NCBI GenBank assembly: GCA_029893765.1
Contig: JARXZD010000006.1
Location: 1-64,000, forward strand
Direction of reading: 5' to 3'
Source of the DNA: Bacilli bacterium PM5-9
GTDB lineage: Bacteria > Bacillota_I > Bacilli_A > JAJDGJ01
Length of the DNA stretch: 64,000 bases
Shown here: positions 56,501-63,121 of the stretch, one piece after another
Layout of the letters: the number at the start of each line of letters is the position of its first letter
How positions within the stretch are numbered: the first letter of the stretch is position 1
Program-made: the position numbers and the translations under genes
The notes under the pieces: model-generated
The model's input: only the letters and a program-made list of their open reading frames with translations
What the model was told of the DNA's origin: nothing
Database searches by the model: none

Positions 56501-56714
56501 TTGGTATCATAAAGATAAAAATGCAAAAGTATCTTCAAGTGCAACTGCTAGCTTTACTATCGTGAAAAATACGACATTATATGCTCAGTGGGAAAAAGAT
56601 AGTAGTGGAATTTCAAAAGGTGGTAGTGAGTCATTATTCTTAGCAATGATAGCTCTTGTTACAACAATTGGTGCTAGTGGATTTTACATTTACCAAAAAA
56701 GATATACAAATTAA
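50550..56714 (+). CDS. Giant secreted multidomain surface adhesin-like protein
   Basis: The 2054-residue protein starts at ATG 50550 (AGGTGGAGG site); an upstream frame to 50505 lacks one. Signal peptide about 1-33 (cut after VNA). Long chain of isopeptide/DUF11-like beta domains, for example PAVGEAIAYTVTLTNTTNRT and similar repeats of VxYTxxxxN. Then a Cna-B-like domain (about 1825-1925), an InlB/Listeria-Bacteroides B repeat near 1928-2008 (KYHANGGKDAP ... FIGWNTRKDGKG ... LYAQWEKD), and a C-terminal hydrophobic helix with a basic end (QKRYTN). No LPXTG motif is found before the helix, only GISKGGSESL. Probable cell-surface stalk/adhesin; substrate unknown. Confidence 0.82.
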   Translation: MNKKIKKIKLRVLAALVALFSVFSMFGINNVNADAPQVKAISLTTYLKLLDVDNVAGEPQKSFSGETVYTYGGFHTQEGGTGLPEKSMVFRLKMPKGSEVSHAKNSVFHSVKGNADNPEEVNDDANYDYQWFIWDEAVHPGQVKDFLFKIKPSFNGITENDAKIPLELKAYTFDNDTNKVIDELSGSTATNYFENVTDKFGWNNVSNSFNTGLQETSSSSLPNDYKITFSSTSKYGENDYGMSYAKSFNFENIIEIPLSSNNQPYLLITADNLYNADGSDKLDASEYEILEKVSINSVEYITKVKIKQTVTNSNYPDAEGNYKELNATASIMIKDSALNTATILNDDKLAAGESADYVIKVVDGSNNKVTPAVNVKDINKDSQDVAATTGTTTIRFKNIRKTGEESNKNPFTKKIVKIGSSDATNSSPGAISAFANDLITYEIGEGFTNLQGKALDNITFIDGGYTINQMHPVEIKTGEYDNLGTSATLEVYGSTDGGNTYSIVKTFSNSDLSNNVDFTFPTSPVTKYDHLKLVYKNLPDGFKIKSAPQLMYQVEDRTDAVAHMEKVENDATMTYSYKIDDSDPQAYTSEEKKSSTFFTYKILSTDENGRYSSNKSAINLKNNQEPVYSRMSANFDKGDVWLFTITYKNITNTTIDMTDYTIDDEFTPNLSPYSGENTTVDGSTSIDSKYLNSSVNSNMILWDPVNPTQKYPSDVSVTTSGDSYKIKMPDNFLLGPQQTVNITYTMSIDDDYVDAQTLGNEYDVLNPSNGVVAQGELWVSIPPCYKIENTSVCVIPVNYNKTVANVTKETAPTTLPAVGEAIAYTVTLTNTTNRTMTNVKLVDKYDEILDPYNEKALLHAADTEYPDYEKLINSTSTKLNMAFGARTSTTISLANLNIDLDSNRANNEFVVDINSISLKPGERIELVYTMIVNSKAQPGQTFDNYFYAYENGDALFYQGHRQWRIDPNQDKDGIVDVVKKASGITVDGDKPNTNMLIHGEKLEYRVDIGNYHSRLNKIIDLTTIKDRMPSNLVLDESTIKVEKVIINADGTETKTPFTDFVTEVDIATDPKETVFQVNLNNPIQLESELITLANGSTVAKNRVYLTYEVTVDTESDRFSFDDSTAQTIIRKNYAYAYFKQESTDLVVKSGNSLVQDAGDTDKNAESKTYVLNNTAVKIYNDKILSGAINKATLNEVNVSTTDLTRGYTLTIKNNSLAPMNLAKIVDILPEYEKMDTNITPKIEVYDTKGDLVGEYTLNYQEDDSYLNASGDTQKRVIFTSYENSGTKPLSVLKAETKKEGENITILPTKIVLKYSTVVDGETVIKDFKAAEDNKTTKLNQAALYLRDNDAVLTLEANGGQALADDSLEDNGANNWDSNPDTKVRYASSSNAVTIANSISPFVNIKAQMVEDLGAGAEKYNDYNKDTDGITPGDYVAYKINYGNANTANLDLLSGAKVVAILPSGITYAGLQRDTSGNEIVPSGLSNGGVPTITTLSDGRQVLVWDTTEDLHPAVSASDEREFVFRTNTKPNVFAQYGVESYVVPKNDVTQFFYEKIIKSSVQYTSKYKYEQASRDISALLPEYKGVTRFVETSAPIDVYGMLHISTEYSVEEKALSSNIAKSSASNKIISIPTRDDEVTYDMEIVTKVQSKGLKELVLINRLADLNDLTLTTSRERESEAKIRLDGNGNFKGKVVETGTNTPDSNYDDSLLTIEYFVGAANEEFSVADWSGVSSSKWLSESDLLAAGYDFDDVSAFRIIVDPTYVVSPGHKLNIRFDAKLKDYKISNKVGYGSFGFRGTVNSLAEDEVLLEPIKVGVKTVVPFDRAIITKVLNDSSDTPKVKTFTVNLLKIDKVTKATVDSTTHKVTVDRKEGNKWVGTVNVYDLDKNYNYVITEKVPNHFLVPVYSSVSKLQDDGAVEWALKVINTPEKTLWVKYHANGGKDAPIDSIDYYNGDTVKVKKRENTTRENYKFIGWNTRKDGKGTWYHKDKNAKVSSSATASFTIVKNTTLYAQWEKDSSGISKGGSESLFLAMIALVTTIGASGFYIYQKRYTN

Positions 56715-56737
56715 GAATGCTAAATAGCATTCTTTTT
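56713..56737 (+). terminator. Terminator after the giant surface protein
   Basis: AAGAATGCTA (56713-56722), AA, TAGCATTCTT (56725-56734), then Ts. Perfect 10-bp stem overlapping the stop codon. Confidence 0.9.
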
Positions 56738-56874
56738 TGAATTATTTTTTATAAAACATTAGCTATTAAGATATTAAAAATGTTCATATCGTTTTAATTG
56801 CCATAGAGCATTATTTTTGATATACTAATAAAGAAATAATATAAATTATAAGTGAAAATAGTAAGTATAGATGT

Positions 56875-57056
56875 TTTTTTAGAGAAAGTCTGGTTGGTGA
56901 AAAGGCTTAAAATTGATATACTGAATGCATTCATTTGAGTTTTTGTGAATTAAGTAGCAAAAAACGTAATTCTTGCGTTAAAAGATTAAAGATGAAGCAA
57001 TTCAAGTAGAGTGGAACCGTGCTAATATAGCGCCTCTATCGGATTGTTTTTTTATT
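56875..57056 (+). promoter_or_regulatory. T-box riboswitch responding to tRNA-Cys
   Basis: The T-box sequence GAGTGGAACCGTGCT (57010-57024) and an AG-rich stem I (AGAGAAAGTC, GTGAAAAGGC) are visible. The candidate specifier codon is TGC (56926-56928) in CTGAATGCATTC, for cysteine. The T-box UGGA would pair with tRNA ending UCCA, and tRNA-Cys normally has U at the discriminator position, so both contacts agree. A terminator stem forms from CAATTCAAGTAGAG with CTCTATCGGATTG, then Ts (57047-57053). Uncharged tRNA-Cys should turn on cysS. Confidence 0.9.
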
Positions 57057-57072
57057 TAGGAAGGTGGATAAA

Positions 57073-58404
57073 ATGAAATTATATAATAGTATGACAAATA
57101 AAAAAGAGGATTTTGTACCAATAAAACCAAACGAGGTATCAATTTATATCTGTGGTCCAACTGTTTATAACTATATTCATATTGGTAATGCACGTCCAAT
57201 GGTGGTATTTGATACATTAAGACGTTTATTTGAGTATTTAGGTTATAAAGTAATGTTTATGTCTAATTACACTGATGTTGATGATAAAATCATTAACGCT
57301 GCAAAAGAGTTGGGTAAAACAGAAGGTGAAGTCGCTGCAAAATTTATTGAAGCTTATGAAAATGATCGTAAATCATTAAATACAATAATGCCTGAATATC
57401 GTCCACGTGTTACAGAATATATGGATGAAATAATTGATTTTATTGATAAATTAATTGAAAAAGGATATGCGTATGAAGTTAATGGCGATGTTTATTTTAG
57501 AATAGATAAATTAGATGATTATGGTAAACTTTCAAATTTTGATAAAGAAAATTTACAAGTTGGTGCTAGAATTGAAGAAAATAAAGATAAAGAAAATCCA
57601 TTAGATTTTACTTTATGGAAAAAAACTGATGAAGGTATTAATTGGAAAACAAAGTATTCAACAGGTAGACCAGGATGGCATACAGAGTGCGTTGTTATGA
57701 TTTCAACAATAAATAATGGTGAAATGATTGATATACATGGTGGAGGAATGGATTTAAAGTTCCCGCATCATGAAAATGAAATTGCTCAAGCAAATGGATG
57801 CTTTAATCATAATATTGCAAACTATTGGATTCATAATGGATTTATTAATGTTGATGATGAAAAAATGTCAAAATCACTTGGTAATGTGAAATGGACAAAA
57901 GATGTGGTTGCTAAAATAGGTCCAAATGTGTTTAGATTAGCAATGATGTCAACTCATTATCGTGCTCCACTTAACTTTAGTGAAGAGTTAATTGAAAGTA
58001 CAAAAAAAGAACTAGAAAAAATTGAACAAGCTTTAAAACAAGCTAATTTACAAATTTCTTTAGGTGGTATTCAAGAAGATGGTTATGTTGATGATTTGAT
58101 GAAAGAATATACTATGTATATGGAAGATGATTTAAATACACCAAATGCTTTAAAAGTTGTTTTTGATACTGTTAAAAAAATAAACCAAACTGTTAGAAGT
58201 AAAGAAATTAATTTAAAAGAATTAGCTCAATTAAAAAATAGTTTAGAAAAAATGTTAGAAATTTTAGGAGTTTTTATTGAACTACGCAAAATAACAAGTG
58301 AGGATATCTCAATTTATGAAAAATGGATGGATGCAAAAGCAAACAAAGATTTTACTAGTGCAGATGAGTATCGAAATAGACTGATTGAATTAGGTATCTT
58401 ATAA
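57073..58404 (+). CDS. cysS: Cysteinyl-tRNA synthetase
   Basis: The 443-residue class I enzyme shows CGPTVYNYIHIGNARP (about 26-41) with the HIGN signature, the cysteine-binding zinc ligands (Cys26, the Cys of HTECVVM near 206, and the HGGGMDLKFPHHENE histidines near 228-242), and KMSKSLGN (about 264-271). ATG 57073 is chosen over GTG 57064, because GGAAGGTGG precedes it. It is controlled by the T-box upstream, and its TAA stop shares one base with the mrnC start. Confidence 0.96.
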   Translation: MKLYNSMTNKKEDFVPIKPNEVSIYICGPTVYNYIHIGNARPMVVFDTLRRLFEYLGYKVMFMSNYTDVDDKIINAAKELGKTEGEVAAKFIEAYENDRKSLNTIMPEYRPRVTEYMDEIIDFIDKLIEKGYAYEVNGDVYFRIDKLDDYGKLSNFDKENLQVGARIEENKDKENPLDFTLWKKTDEGINWKTKYSTGRPGWHTECVVMISTINNGEMIDIHGGGMDLKFPHHENEIAQANGCFNHNIANYWIHNGFINVDDEKMSKSLGNVKWTKDVVAKIGPNVFRLAMMSTHYRAPLNFSEELIESTKKELEKIEQALKQANLQISLGGIQEDGYVDDLMKEYTMYMEDDLNTPNALKVVFDTVKKINQTVRSKEINLKELAQLKNSLEKMLEILGVFIELRKITSEDISIYEKWMDAKANKDFTSADEYRNRLIELGIL

Positions 58405-58781
58405 TGAATTATAGTAGTTTAGTGCTTGCTTTTATTGGCGATAGTGTTTTTGAATTGAAAATTAGAGAACATTTTTTATCAATGGGAATTTCTAAAGTTA
58501 AAAATTTACAAAAAGAAACTTCAAAATATGCTAGTGCTAAAGGTCATAAGGTAATTGTTGATTATTTTATTGATAATAATATTTTAAGTGAAGAAGAGTT
58601 AAATATTTATAAAAGAGGACGAAATGCTAAAGTAAATCAAAGAAGAAAAAACTTTGATAGTGTTAGTTATCATGCTTCAACTGGGTTTGAAGCGTTAATT
58701 GGTGCATTATATTTAAATGATGAAAGTGAAAGAATTAATGAGTTAATAGAAATTATTGTTAAAGATATTAATGTTTTATAA
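58404..58781 (+). CDS. mrnC: Mini-ribonuclease 3
   Basis: The 125-residue RNase III-like nuclease has no dsRNA-binding domain and matures 23S rRNA ends. LAFIGDSVFELKIREH (about 8-23) contains the catalytic acidic signature; AKVNQRRKN and STGFEALIGALYL (about 92-104) give the second half of the active site. Position between cysS and rlmB is as in B. subtilis. Confidence 0.94.
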   Translation: MNYSSLVLAFIGDSVFELKIREHFLSMGISKVKNLQKETSKYASAKGHKVIVDYFIDNNILSEEELNIYKRGRNAKVNQRRKNFDSVSYHASTGFEALIGALYLNDESERINELIEIIVKDINVL

Positions 58782-58825
58782 TGAAATTATCACTAAAATA
58801 TTAGCGATTAGTTAGGAGTGAAGTT

Positions 58826-59542
58826 ATGTATTGTTATGGTAAGAATACGATTAAAGGGTTAATTGAATCAAAAACACAATTTGAAGAGGTTTATATTTCC
58901 AATAAGTTTAAAGATGCTAATATGCTTAATTTTCTTGATAAAAATAGAATTAGGTATAAAAAAATAAGCGAAAATGAATTAAATAAGTTGAGTGATAATG
59001 CTAATCATCAGGGAATAATGGCTAAGATGTTTGAATATAATTATTATAATTTTGATCAAATGGTTTTAGATAATAAAGATAATGAAAATAGCTTAATTAT
59101 TATTTTGGATGGCTTAGAAGATCCACAAAATTTTGGTTCAATAATAAGAAGTGCTGAAGCATTAAATGTTTCGGGTATTGTAATACCTAAAAATAGAAGT
59201 GTTAAAGTAAATCCAACAGTTGCTAAGGTTAGTACAGGTGCTATTAATGAAGTAAAAATTGCTCAAGTTACTAATTTAAGACAAGTGATTAGTAAGTTGA
59301 AGGAAGAGAATTATTGGGTTGTTGGGGCTCATATGGATACAGATACTCTTTATGATGAAATGGACTATAAAATGAAAATAGCTTTAGTTATTGGTTCAGA
59401 GGGTAAAGGAATATCAATGCAATTAAAAAAAGAATGTGATTATTTAGTTAAATTACCGATGTATGGTAAAGTATCAAGTTTGAATGCTGCAGTAAGTGCC
59501 GCAATTATTATGTATGAAATAAATAGTAATAGACATAAATAA
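58826..59542 (+). CDS. rlmB: 23S rRNA 2'-O-methyltransferase RlmB (TrmH family)
   Basis: The 238-residue SPOUT enzyme has an N-terminal L30e-like substrate domain (about 1-78) and a knotted methyltransferase domain: LDGLEDPQNFGSIIRSAEAL (about 94-113), VIGSEGKGIS (about 190-199), and LPMYGKVSSLNAAVSAAI (about 211-228). It probably methylates G2251-type sites of 23S rRNA. Preceded by AGGAG. The usual Bacillus rae1 gene is missing between it and the sigma gene. Confidence 0.92.
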   Translation: MYCYGKNTIKGLIESKTQFEEVYISNKFKDANMLNFLDKNRIRYKKISENELNKLSDNANHQGIMAKMFEYNYYNFDQMVLDNKDNENSLIIILDGLEDPQNFGSIIRSAEALNVSGIVIPKNRSVKVNPTVAKVSTGAINEVKIAQVTNLRQVISKLKEENYWVVGAHMDTDTLYDEMDYKMKIALVIGSEGKGISMQLKKECDYLVKLPMYGKVSSLNAAVSAAIIMYEINSNRHK

Positions 59543-59556
59543 TTGGGGGAGTATAT

Positions 59557-60150
59557 ATGCAGTTAAATGATTATGAATTATTATACTATTGTTATCAAGA
59601 AAACGAATTTAGTTTTGAGTTATTAGCAAATAAATATGAAAGGTATATATATTACATAATCAATTTATATAAGAAAAAATATTTCTTTTTTTCAAGTGAA
59701 GATATTGACTTGCATAATGAAGCATTAATTTTATTGTATGAATGTGTTTATTCATATCGTGATGATCTTAATGTTAAATTTTCAAGTTATTTCTTAGCTT
59801 GTTTAAAGAAGAAATATCTTTTTTTAATTAGAAATCTAACAAATAATAAAAATAAAACTCATGCACTTGCTATGTCGCTAGATAGTTGTCCAAGCAATAA
59901 TGATTTAGATTTATATAGTGTTATTAGCAATAATGATTTATCGATTGCTGAACAAGTTTATAATGATTATTTAGTTGGTGATGCAATTAAAATAATGAAG
60001 AATACTTTAAGTGAATTAGAAAATAAAATAATTTTTTATTATTTACATGGATATTCATATAATGACATTTCAATGATGCTAGGAGTTGAAAATAAGAAAA
60101 TAGACAACACTATTCAAAAGTATAAAAAATTAGTAAGGAAAGCTGTATAG
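59557..60150 (+). CDS. RNA polymerase sigma factor, SigH/SigI-like
   Basis: The 197-residue sigma-70-type protein has region 2 helices near 20-95 (LLANKYERYIYYIINLY... and FSSYFLACLKKKYLFLIRN) and a region 4 helix-turn-helix at the C-terminus (LSELENKIIFYYLHGYSYNDISMMLGV, about 148-174). Gene order rlmB-sigma-rpmG-secE-nusG matches B. subtilis sigH, so it is probably the SigH orthologue. Sequence similarity alone is too low to say so firmly. It could govern competence, envelope or stress genes. Confidence 0.78.
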   Translation: MQLNDYELLYYCYQENEFSFELLANKYERYIYYIINLYKKKYFFFSSEDIDLHNEALILLYECVYSYRDDLNVKFSSYFLACLKKKYLFLIRNLTNNKNKTHALAMSLDSCPSNNDLDLYSVISNNDLSIAEQVYNDYLVGDAIKIMKNTLSELENKIIFYYLHGYSYNDISMMLGVENKKIDNTIQKYKKLVRKAV

Positions 60151-60169
60151 CTTAATTTAAGGTGATTTT

Positions 60170-60601
60170 ATGATTAGAGAATTTAAAAGTGAAGATATAG
60201 ATGAAATAATGAATATATGGTTAGCTTCTAATATTGATGCTCACAAGTTTATTGATGAAAAATATTGGATAAGCAAATATAATGATGTTAAAGAAAGTAT
60301 TTTAAATGCTGAAATTTATGTTTGTGATAAAAATGGTATTAGAGGGTTTGTTGGTATTGTTGACTTTTATATAGCTGGATTATTTGTTAAAAAAGAATTT
60401 AGAAAACAAGGTATTGGAAAAGAATTACTTGAATTTATAAAGGAAAAAAGAAGTTTTCTAAAATTAGATGTATATGAATTAAATGAAAATGCTTTAAGAT
60501 TTTATTTAGATAATGATTTTGTTGTAATGAAAAAGTGTTTCAATGAAGAAACTGATTTTCAAGAACTTAGTTTATTGTGGGAAGATAGTAAAGATAATTA
60601 A
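60170..60601 (+). CDS. GNAT family N-acetyltransferase
   Basis: The 143-residue acetyltransferase starts MIREFKSEDIDEIMNIWL, and its acetyl-CoA loop is KEFRKQGIGKELLEFIK (about 76-92), followed by LDVYELNENALRFYLDNDF. It resembles YiiD/YpeA-type enzymes; the substrate is unknown. It is inserted between the sigma gene and rpmG, so may be co-transcribed with the sigma factor. Confidence 0.88.
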   Translation: MIREFKSEDIDEIMNIWLASNIDAHKFIDEKYWISKYNDVKESILNAEIYVCDKNGIRGFVGIVDFYIAGLFVKKEFRKQGIGKELLEFIKEKRSFLKLDVYELNENALRFYLDNDFVVMKKCFNEETDFQELSLLWEDSKDN

Positions 60602-60666
60602 AAAATATAAATATCATAATTTATTATTTTTTATCAAAAGCTATAGTGGACATTGGATAAAAAAGA

Positions 60667-60695
60667 TTGCTTTTTAATGGTTAGTATGCTACAAT
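60667..60695 (+). promoter_or_regulatory. Promoter of rpmG-secE-nusG
   Basis: TTGCTT (60667-60672) and TACAAT (60690-60695) with 17 bases between, and a TGC extended -10. A short AGAC/GTCT hairpin with Ts follows, competing with a longer GACAAA/TTTGTC pairing, which might attenuate transcription. Confidence 0.6.
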
Positions 60696-60747
60696 TTGAC
60701 ATGTAAGACAAAGTAGTCTTTTTTATTTTGTCAAAGAAGGTGGAAAT

Positions 60748-60897
60748 ATGAGAGAAAAAGTAATTTTAGTATGTGAAAAATGCCTTTCAAGAAATTATTC
60801 AACATATAAAAATAAGGCAACATATACAAAAAGATTAGAAATTAAAAAGCATTGTCCAAAGTGCAATGAACATACAATTCATAAAGAAAGTAAGTAG
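60748..60897 (+). CDS. rpmG: 50S ribosomal protein L33 (zinc-binding form)
   Basis: A 49-residue protein with two CxxC motifs (CEKC near 9-12, CPKC near 36-39), NYSTYKNK and [19 protein letters not shown], the L33 signature. Good GGTGG site. First gene before secE and nusG, as in B. subtilis rpmGB. Confidence 0.95.
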   Translation: MREKVILVCEKCLSRNYSTYKNKATYTKRLEIKKHCPKCNEHTIHKESK

Positions 60898-60911
60898 AGA
60901 GGAAGAGAAAG

Positions 60912-61094
60912 ATGTCTAAAATTAGTAAGTATTTTAAAAGCGTTTATGCAGAAGCAAAACGTGTTGAATGGCCAAGTGGTTCAAAATTAAAAAGCATGAC
61001 ATTAACAGTTTTAGGAGTATCAGCAGTTTTTGGTGTTATCTTCTTTATAATGGACATAGTTATTAACGGTATAATGGGAGCGATGGGAATATAA
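60912..61094 (+). CDS. secE: Preprotein translocase subunit SecE
   Basis: A 60-residue single-membrane-helix subunit: FKSVYAEAKRVEWPSGSKLKSM (amphipathic helix and conserved VEWPS) followed by a membrane helix (about 32-56). Together with SecY and SecG it forms the export channel. It precedes nusG by one base after the stop. Confidence 0.95.
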   Translation: MSKISKYFKSVYAEAKRVEWPSGSKLKSMTLTVLGVSAVFGVIFFIMDIVINGIMGAMGI

Positions 61095-61095
61095 T

Positions 61096-61629
61096 ATGGA
61101 AAATCAAACTTCAGATAAAAAATGGTATGTTGTAACAACATATTCTGGTTATGAAAATAAAGTTAAAGAATATTTAGAAAGACGTATTGAAACAATGGGT
61201 CTTCAAGAATTAATTGAAAGAGTTATTGTTCCAGAAGTAGAGGAAAAAACTCCAGAAGGAAAAATAAAAATGAAAAAGATTTTCCCTGGATACGTCTTAA
61301 TTCAAATGGAAATAACTGATGAAGCATGGTATATTGTCAGAAATACACCTAATGTTACTGGTTTTGTTGGTTCTAGTGGTGGTGGTGCTAAGCCAATTCC
61401 GCTAATGGATGATGAAATCAATGGAATTTTATATCAAATGGGATTAAACCAAATTAGCGTTGATTATGCAGTTGGTGATCTAGTAAAAGTATTAAATGGT
61501 CCATTTGCTGAAAACGAAGGTATTGTGCAAGATATTGATACTACAAAAGAAACGGTTGAAGTTTTAATTAATTTATTTGGTCGTGAAACACCAACTGAAT
61601 TAGCAATCAATCAAGTAAAAAAAGTTTAG
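61096..61629 (+). CDS. nusG: Transcription termination/antitermination factor NusG
   Basis: The 177-residue protein has the NGN domain (about 10-115) starting KWYVVTTYSGYENKVKEYLERR, with KIFPGYVLIQMEITDEAWYIVRNTP, and the KOW domain (about 122-177) VGDLVKVLNGPFAENEGIVQDID. It couples RNA polymerase to ribosomes and Rho. It is followed by a short hairpin and T-run. Confidence 0.97.
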   Translation: MENQTSDKKWYVVTTYSGYENKVKEYLERRIETMGLQELIERVIVPEVEEKTPEGKIKMKKIFPGYVLIQMEITDEAWYIVRNTPNVTGFVGSSGGGAKPIPLMDDEINGILYQMGLNQISVDYAVGDLVKVLNGPFAENEGIVQDIDTTKETVEVLINLFGRETPTELAINQVKKV

Positions 61630-61655
61630 CCAGATTTTTTCTGCGCTTTTTTTTA
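61628..61655 (+). terminator. Probable terminator after nusG
   Basis: AGCCAG (about 61628-61633) pairs with CTG and GCT on the far side (one bulged C), then about ten T. Partly overlaps the nusG stop codon. Confidence 0.55.
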
Positions 61656-61675
61656 TAAGAAAGGGGAATTAAGGT

Positions 61676-62491
61676 ATGTTTAGAAGAGATGAAGATTTTG
61701 ATGAAGTAGAAAATTACAAAAGACAAAGACAGATGAATGAAGAGCTTGTAAAAGCAAATGATGATCGTTTTAGTAATAGAAATGATTATAAAAAAAATAA
61801 ATCAACAAATGATAATGAGCTAATGGATGAAAATAAAGATTTTGTTGAAAAAGAAAAAGATGTAAAAACAACAACAGAAAAAAGATTTGAAAATAAGGCA
61901 CCAAATAATAGTAAAAAAAGCAATTCAAATCTAGGTAGTGTTATTGTGTATATAATTATTGCGATATTTTGTGTTGGGGGATTTATTTCTGGATTAATAG
62001 ATGATGAATACTATGAGTATAGTGAAGATAATACTGAATCTACTTCTCTTGCTTCAGGATATCTTGTTGAAAATAAAAAAATTAGTTCAACTGAGTTTGT
62101 TAAATTGTATAAAAAAGCCAAAAAAAATCGAATTAAATATGATAAGGCAACTAAAAATTACCTATCTGGTAATTATGATAAGCCACATGTTGTTAATACA
62201 ATTTATATAAGCAATGAATACGATAGTTTTATGGATAAAGATTATTATTGTATAGCAAGTAATAAAGAAGATGAAGATAAAGAAATTTATAGATGTGCTA
62301 GTGTAAATATTTATGAAGAAATGACACAACCAGCCGATTTTGTAAAAGCAGTTGAAAATCAAGAATTTGATTTAACTGATTACACTATTTATTCATCAGA
62401 AAGTAAAGATATCTATTATATAAATGGGTTTTATTATTCAAAAGAATTATGTGATTTAATTGTTAAATGGGAGAAAAATAAAAAATTCTAG
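61676..62491 (+). CDS. Single-pass membrane protein of unknown function
   Basis: The 271-residue protein has a highly charged, Asn/Asp/Lys-rich cytosolic N-terminus (about 1-88), one membrane helix (about 92-114, VIVYIIIAIFCVGGFISGLI), and an extracellular domain (about 115-271) with several Tyr and three Cys. No family recognised. It lies between nusG and rplK, where most Bacillota have no gene. It has a strong AAGGGG site and a possible own promoter in the NusG 3' end region. Confidence 0.7.
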   Translation: MFRRDEDFDEVENYKRQRQMNEELVKANDDRFSNRNDYKKNKSTNDNELMDENKDFVEKEKDVKTTTEKRFENKAPNNSKKSNSNLGSVIVYIIIAIFCVGGFISGLIDDEYYEYSEDNTESTSLASGYLVENKKISSTEFVKLYKKAKKNRIKYDKATKNYLSGNYDKPHVVNTIYISNEYDSFMDKDYYCIASNKEDEDKEIYRCASVNIYEEMTQPADFVKAVENQEFDLTDYTIYSSESKDIYYINGFYYSKELCDLIVKWEKNKKF

Positions 62492-62518
62492 GTTGTCGGA
62501 TTTTTAGAAAAATAATTC

Positions 62519-62547
62519 TTGCATTTAATTCAATTATGCGGTAAAAT
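62519..62547 (+). promoter_or_regulatory. Promoter of the rplK-rplA operon
   Basis: TTGCAT (62519-62524) and TAAAAT (62542-62547) with a 17-base spacer. Confidence 0.6.
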
Positions 62548-62574
62548 ATATTAGTGCAAATGTGCATAGAAGTC

Positions 62575-62605
62575 GTGGAAGAACCTAGAAGGTTTGATTG
62601 ACCAC
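62575..62605 (+). promoter_or_regulatory. Hairpin leader upstream of rplK
   Basis: GTGG...CCAC closes a stem with inner AACCT (62582-62586) pairing with AGGTT (62590-62594). A related GTGGGAG...TTAACCAC arrangement lies upstream of rplA at 63081-63105. These may be ribosomal-protein (L1-type) feedback sites; not proven. Confidence 0.5.
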
Positions 62606-62639
62606 AGTACAACCAAAATTATCAGGAGGTGTGTATAAC

Positions 62640-63056
62640 ATGAAAAAGAAAGTACAATTAATTAAGAAAATTCAATTTCCAGCAATGCAAGCAAAACCTG
62701 GACCAGCACTTGCTTCAGCAGGTATTAATATGCCAGAATTTTGTAATGCGTTCAACGATAAAACAAAAAGTCGTGCTGGTGAAATCGTTCCTTGTATTAT
62801 TACAATCTATGAAGATAAGTCATTTGACTTTGTCTTAAAAACTCAACCAGCTGCTAATATGATTTTAGCTGCAGCGGGAGTTAAAAAAGGTTCGGGTAGT
62901 CCAAAAGCTGAAAAAGTTGGAACAATTACTTATGAACAAGCAAAAGAAATCGGACAACATAAAATGGATGATTTAAATGCAAACGATGTTGATGCGGCTG
63001 CAAGAATTATTGCTGGTACTGCAAGAAACATGGGTATTGAAGTTGAAGGATTATAA
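62640..63056 (+). CDS. rplK: 50S ribosomal protein L11 with shortened proline loop
   Basis: The 138-residue protein starts at ATG 62640 (AGGAGGTG site), giving [13 protein letters not shown]11 binds 23S rRNA at the GTPase centre and is the thiostrepton target region. Here the N-terminal loop reads [18 protein letters not shown], whereas B. subtilis has about four more residues (APPV) before GPAL. The rest, including SGSGSP-like [13 protein letters not shown] and the C-terminal [12 protein letters not shown], is normal. The deletion may affect thiopeptide or stringent-factor contact. Confidence 0.95.
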   Translation: MKKKVQLIKKIQFPAMQAKPGPALASAGINMPEFCNAFNDKTKSRAGEIVPCIITIYEDKSFDFVLKTQPAANMILAAAGVKKGSGSPKAEKVGTITYEQAKEIGQHKMDDLNANDVDAAARIIAGTARNMGIEVEGL

Positions 63057-63080
63057 TAATATAAGTGATAATCTTTTGAT

Positions 63081-63105
63081 GTGGGAGAACAATTCACTTA
63101 ACCAC
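63081..63105 (+). promoter_or_regulatory. Hairpin between rplK and rplA
   Basis: GTGG (63081-63084) and CCAC (63102-63105) can close a loop of 17 bases shortly before the rplA ribosome-binding site, similar to the rplK leader hairpin. Possible L1 autoregulatory site. Confidence 0.4.
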
Positions 63106-63121
63106 TAAGGAGGAGAAAGAA

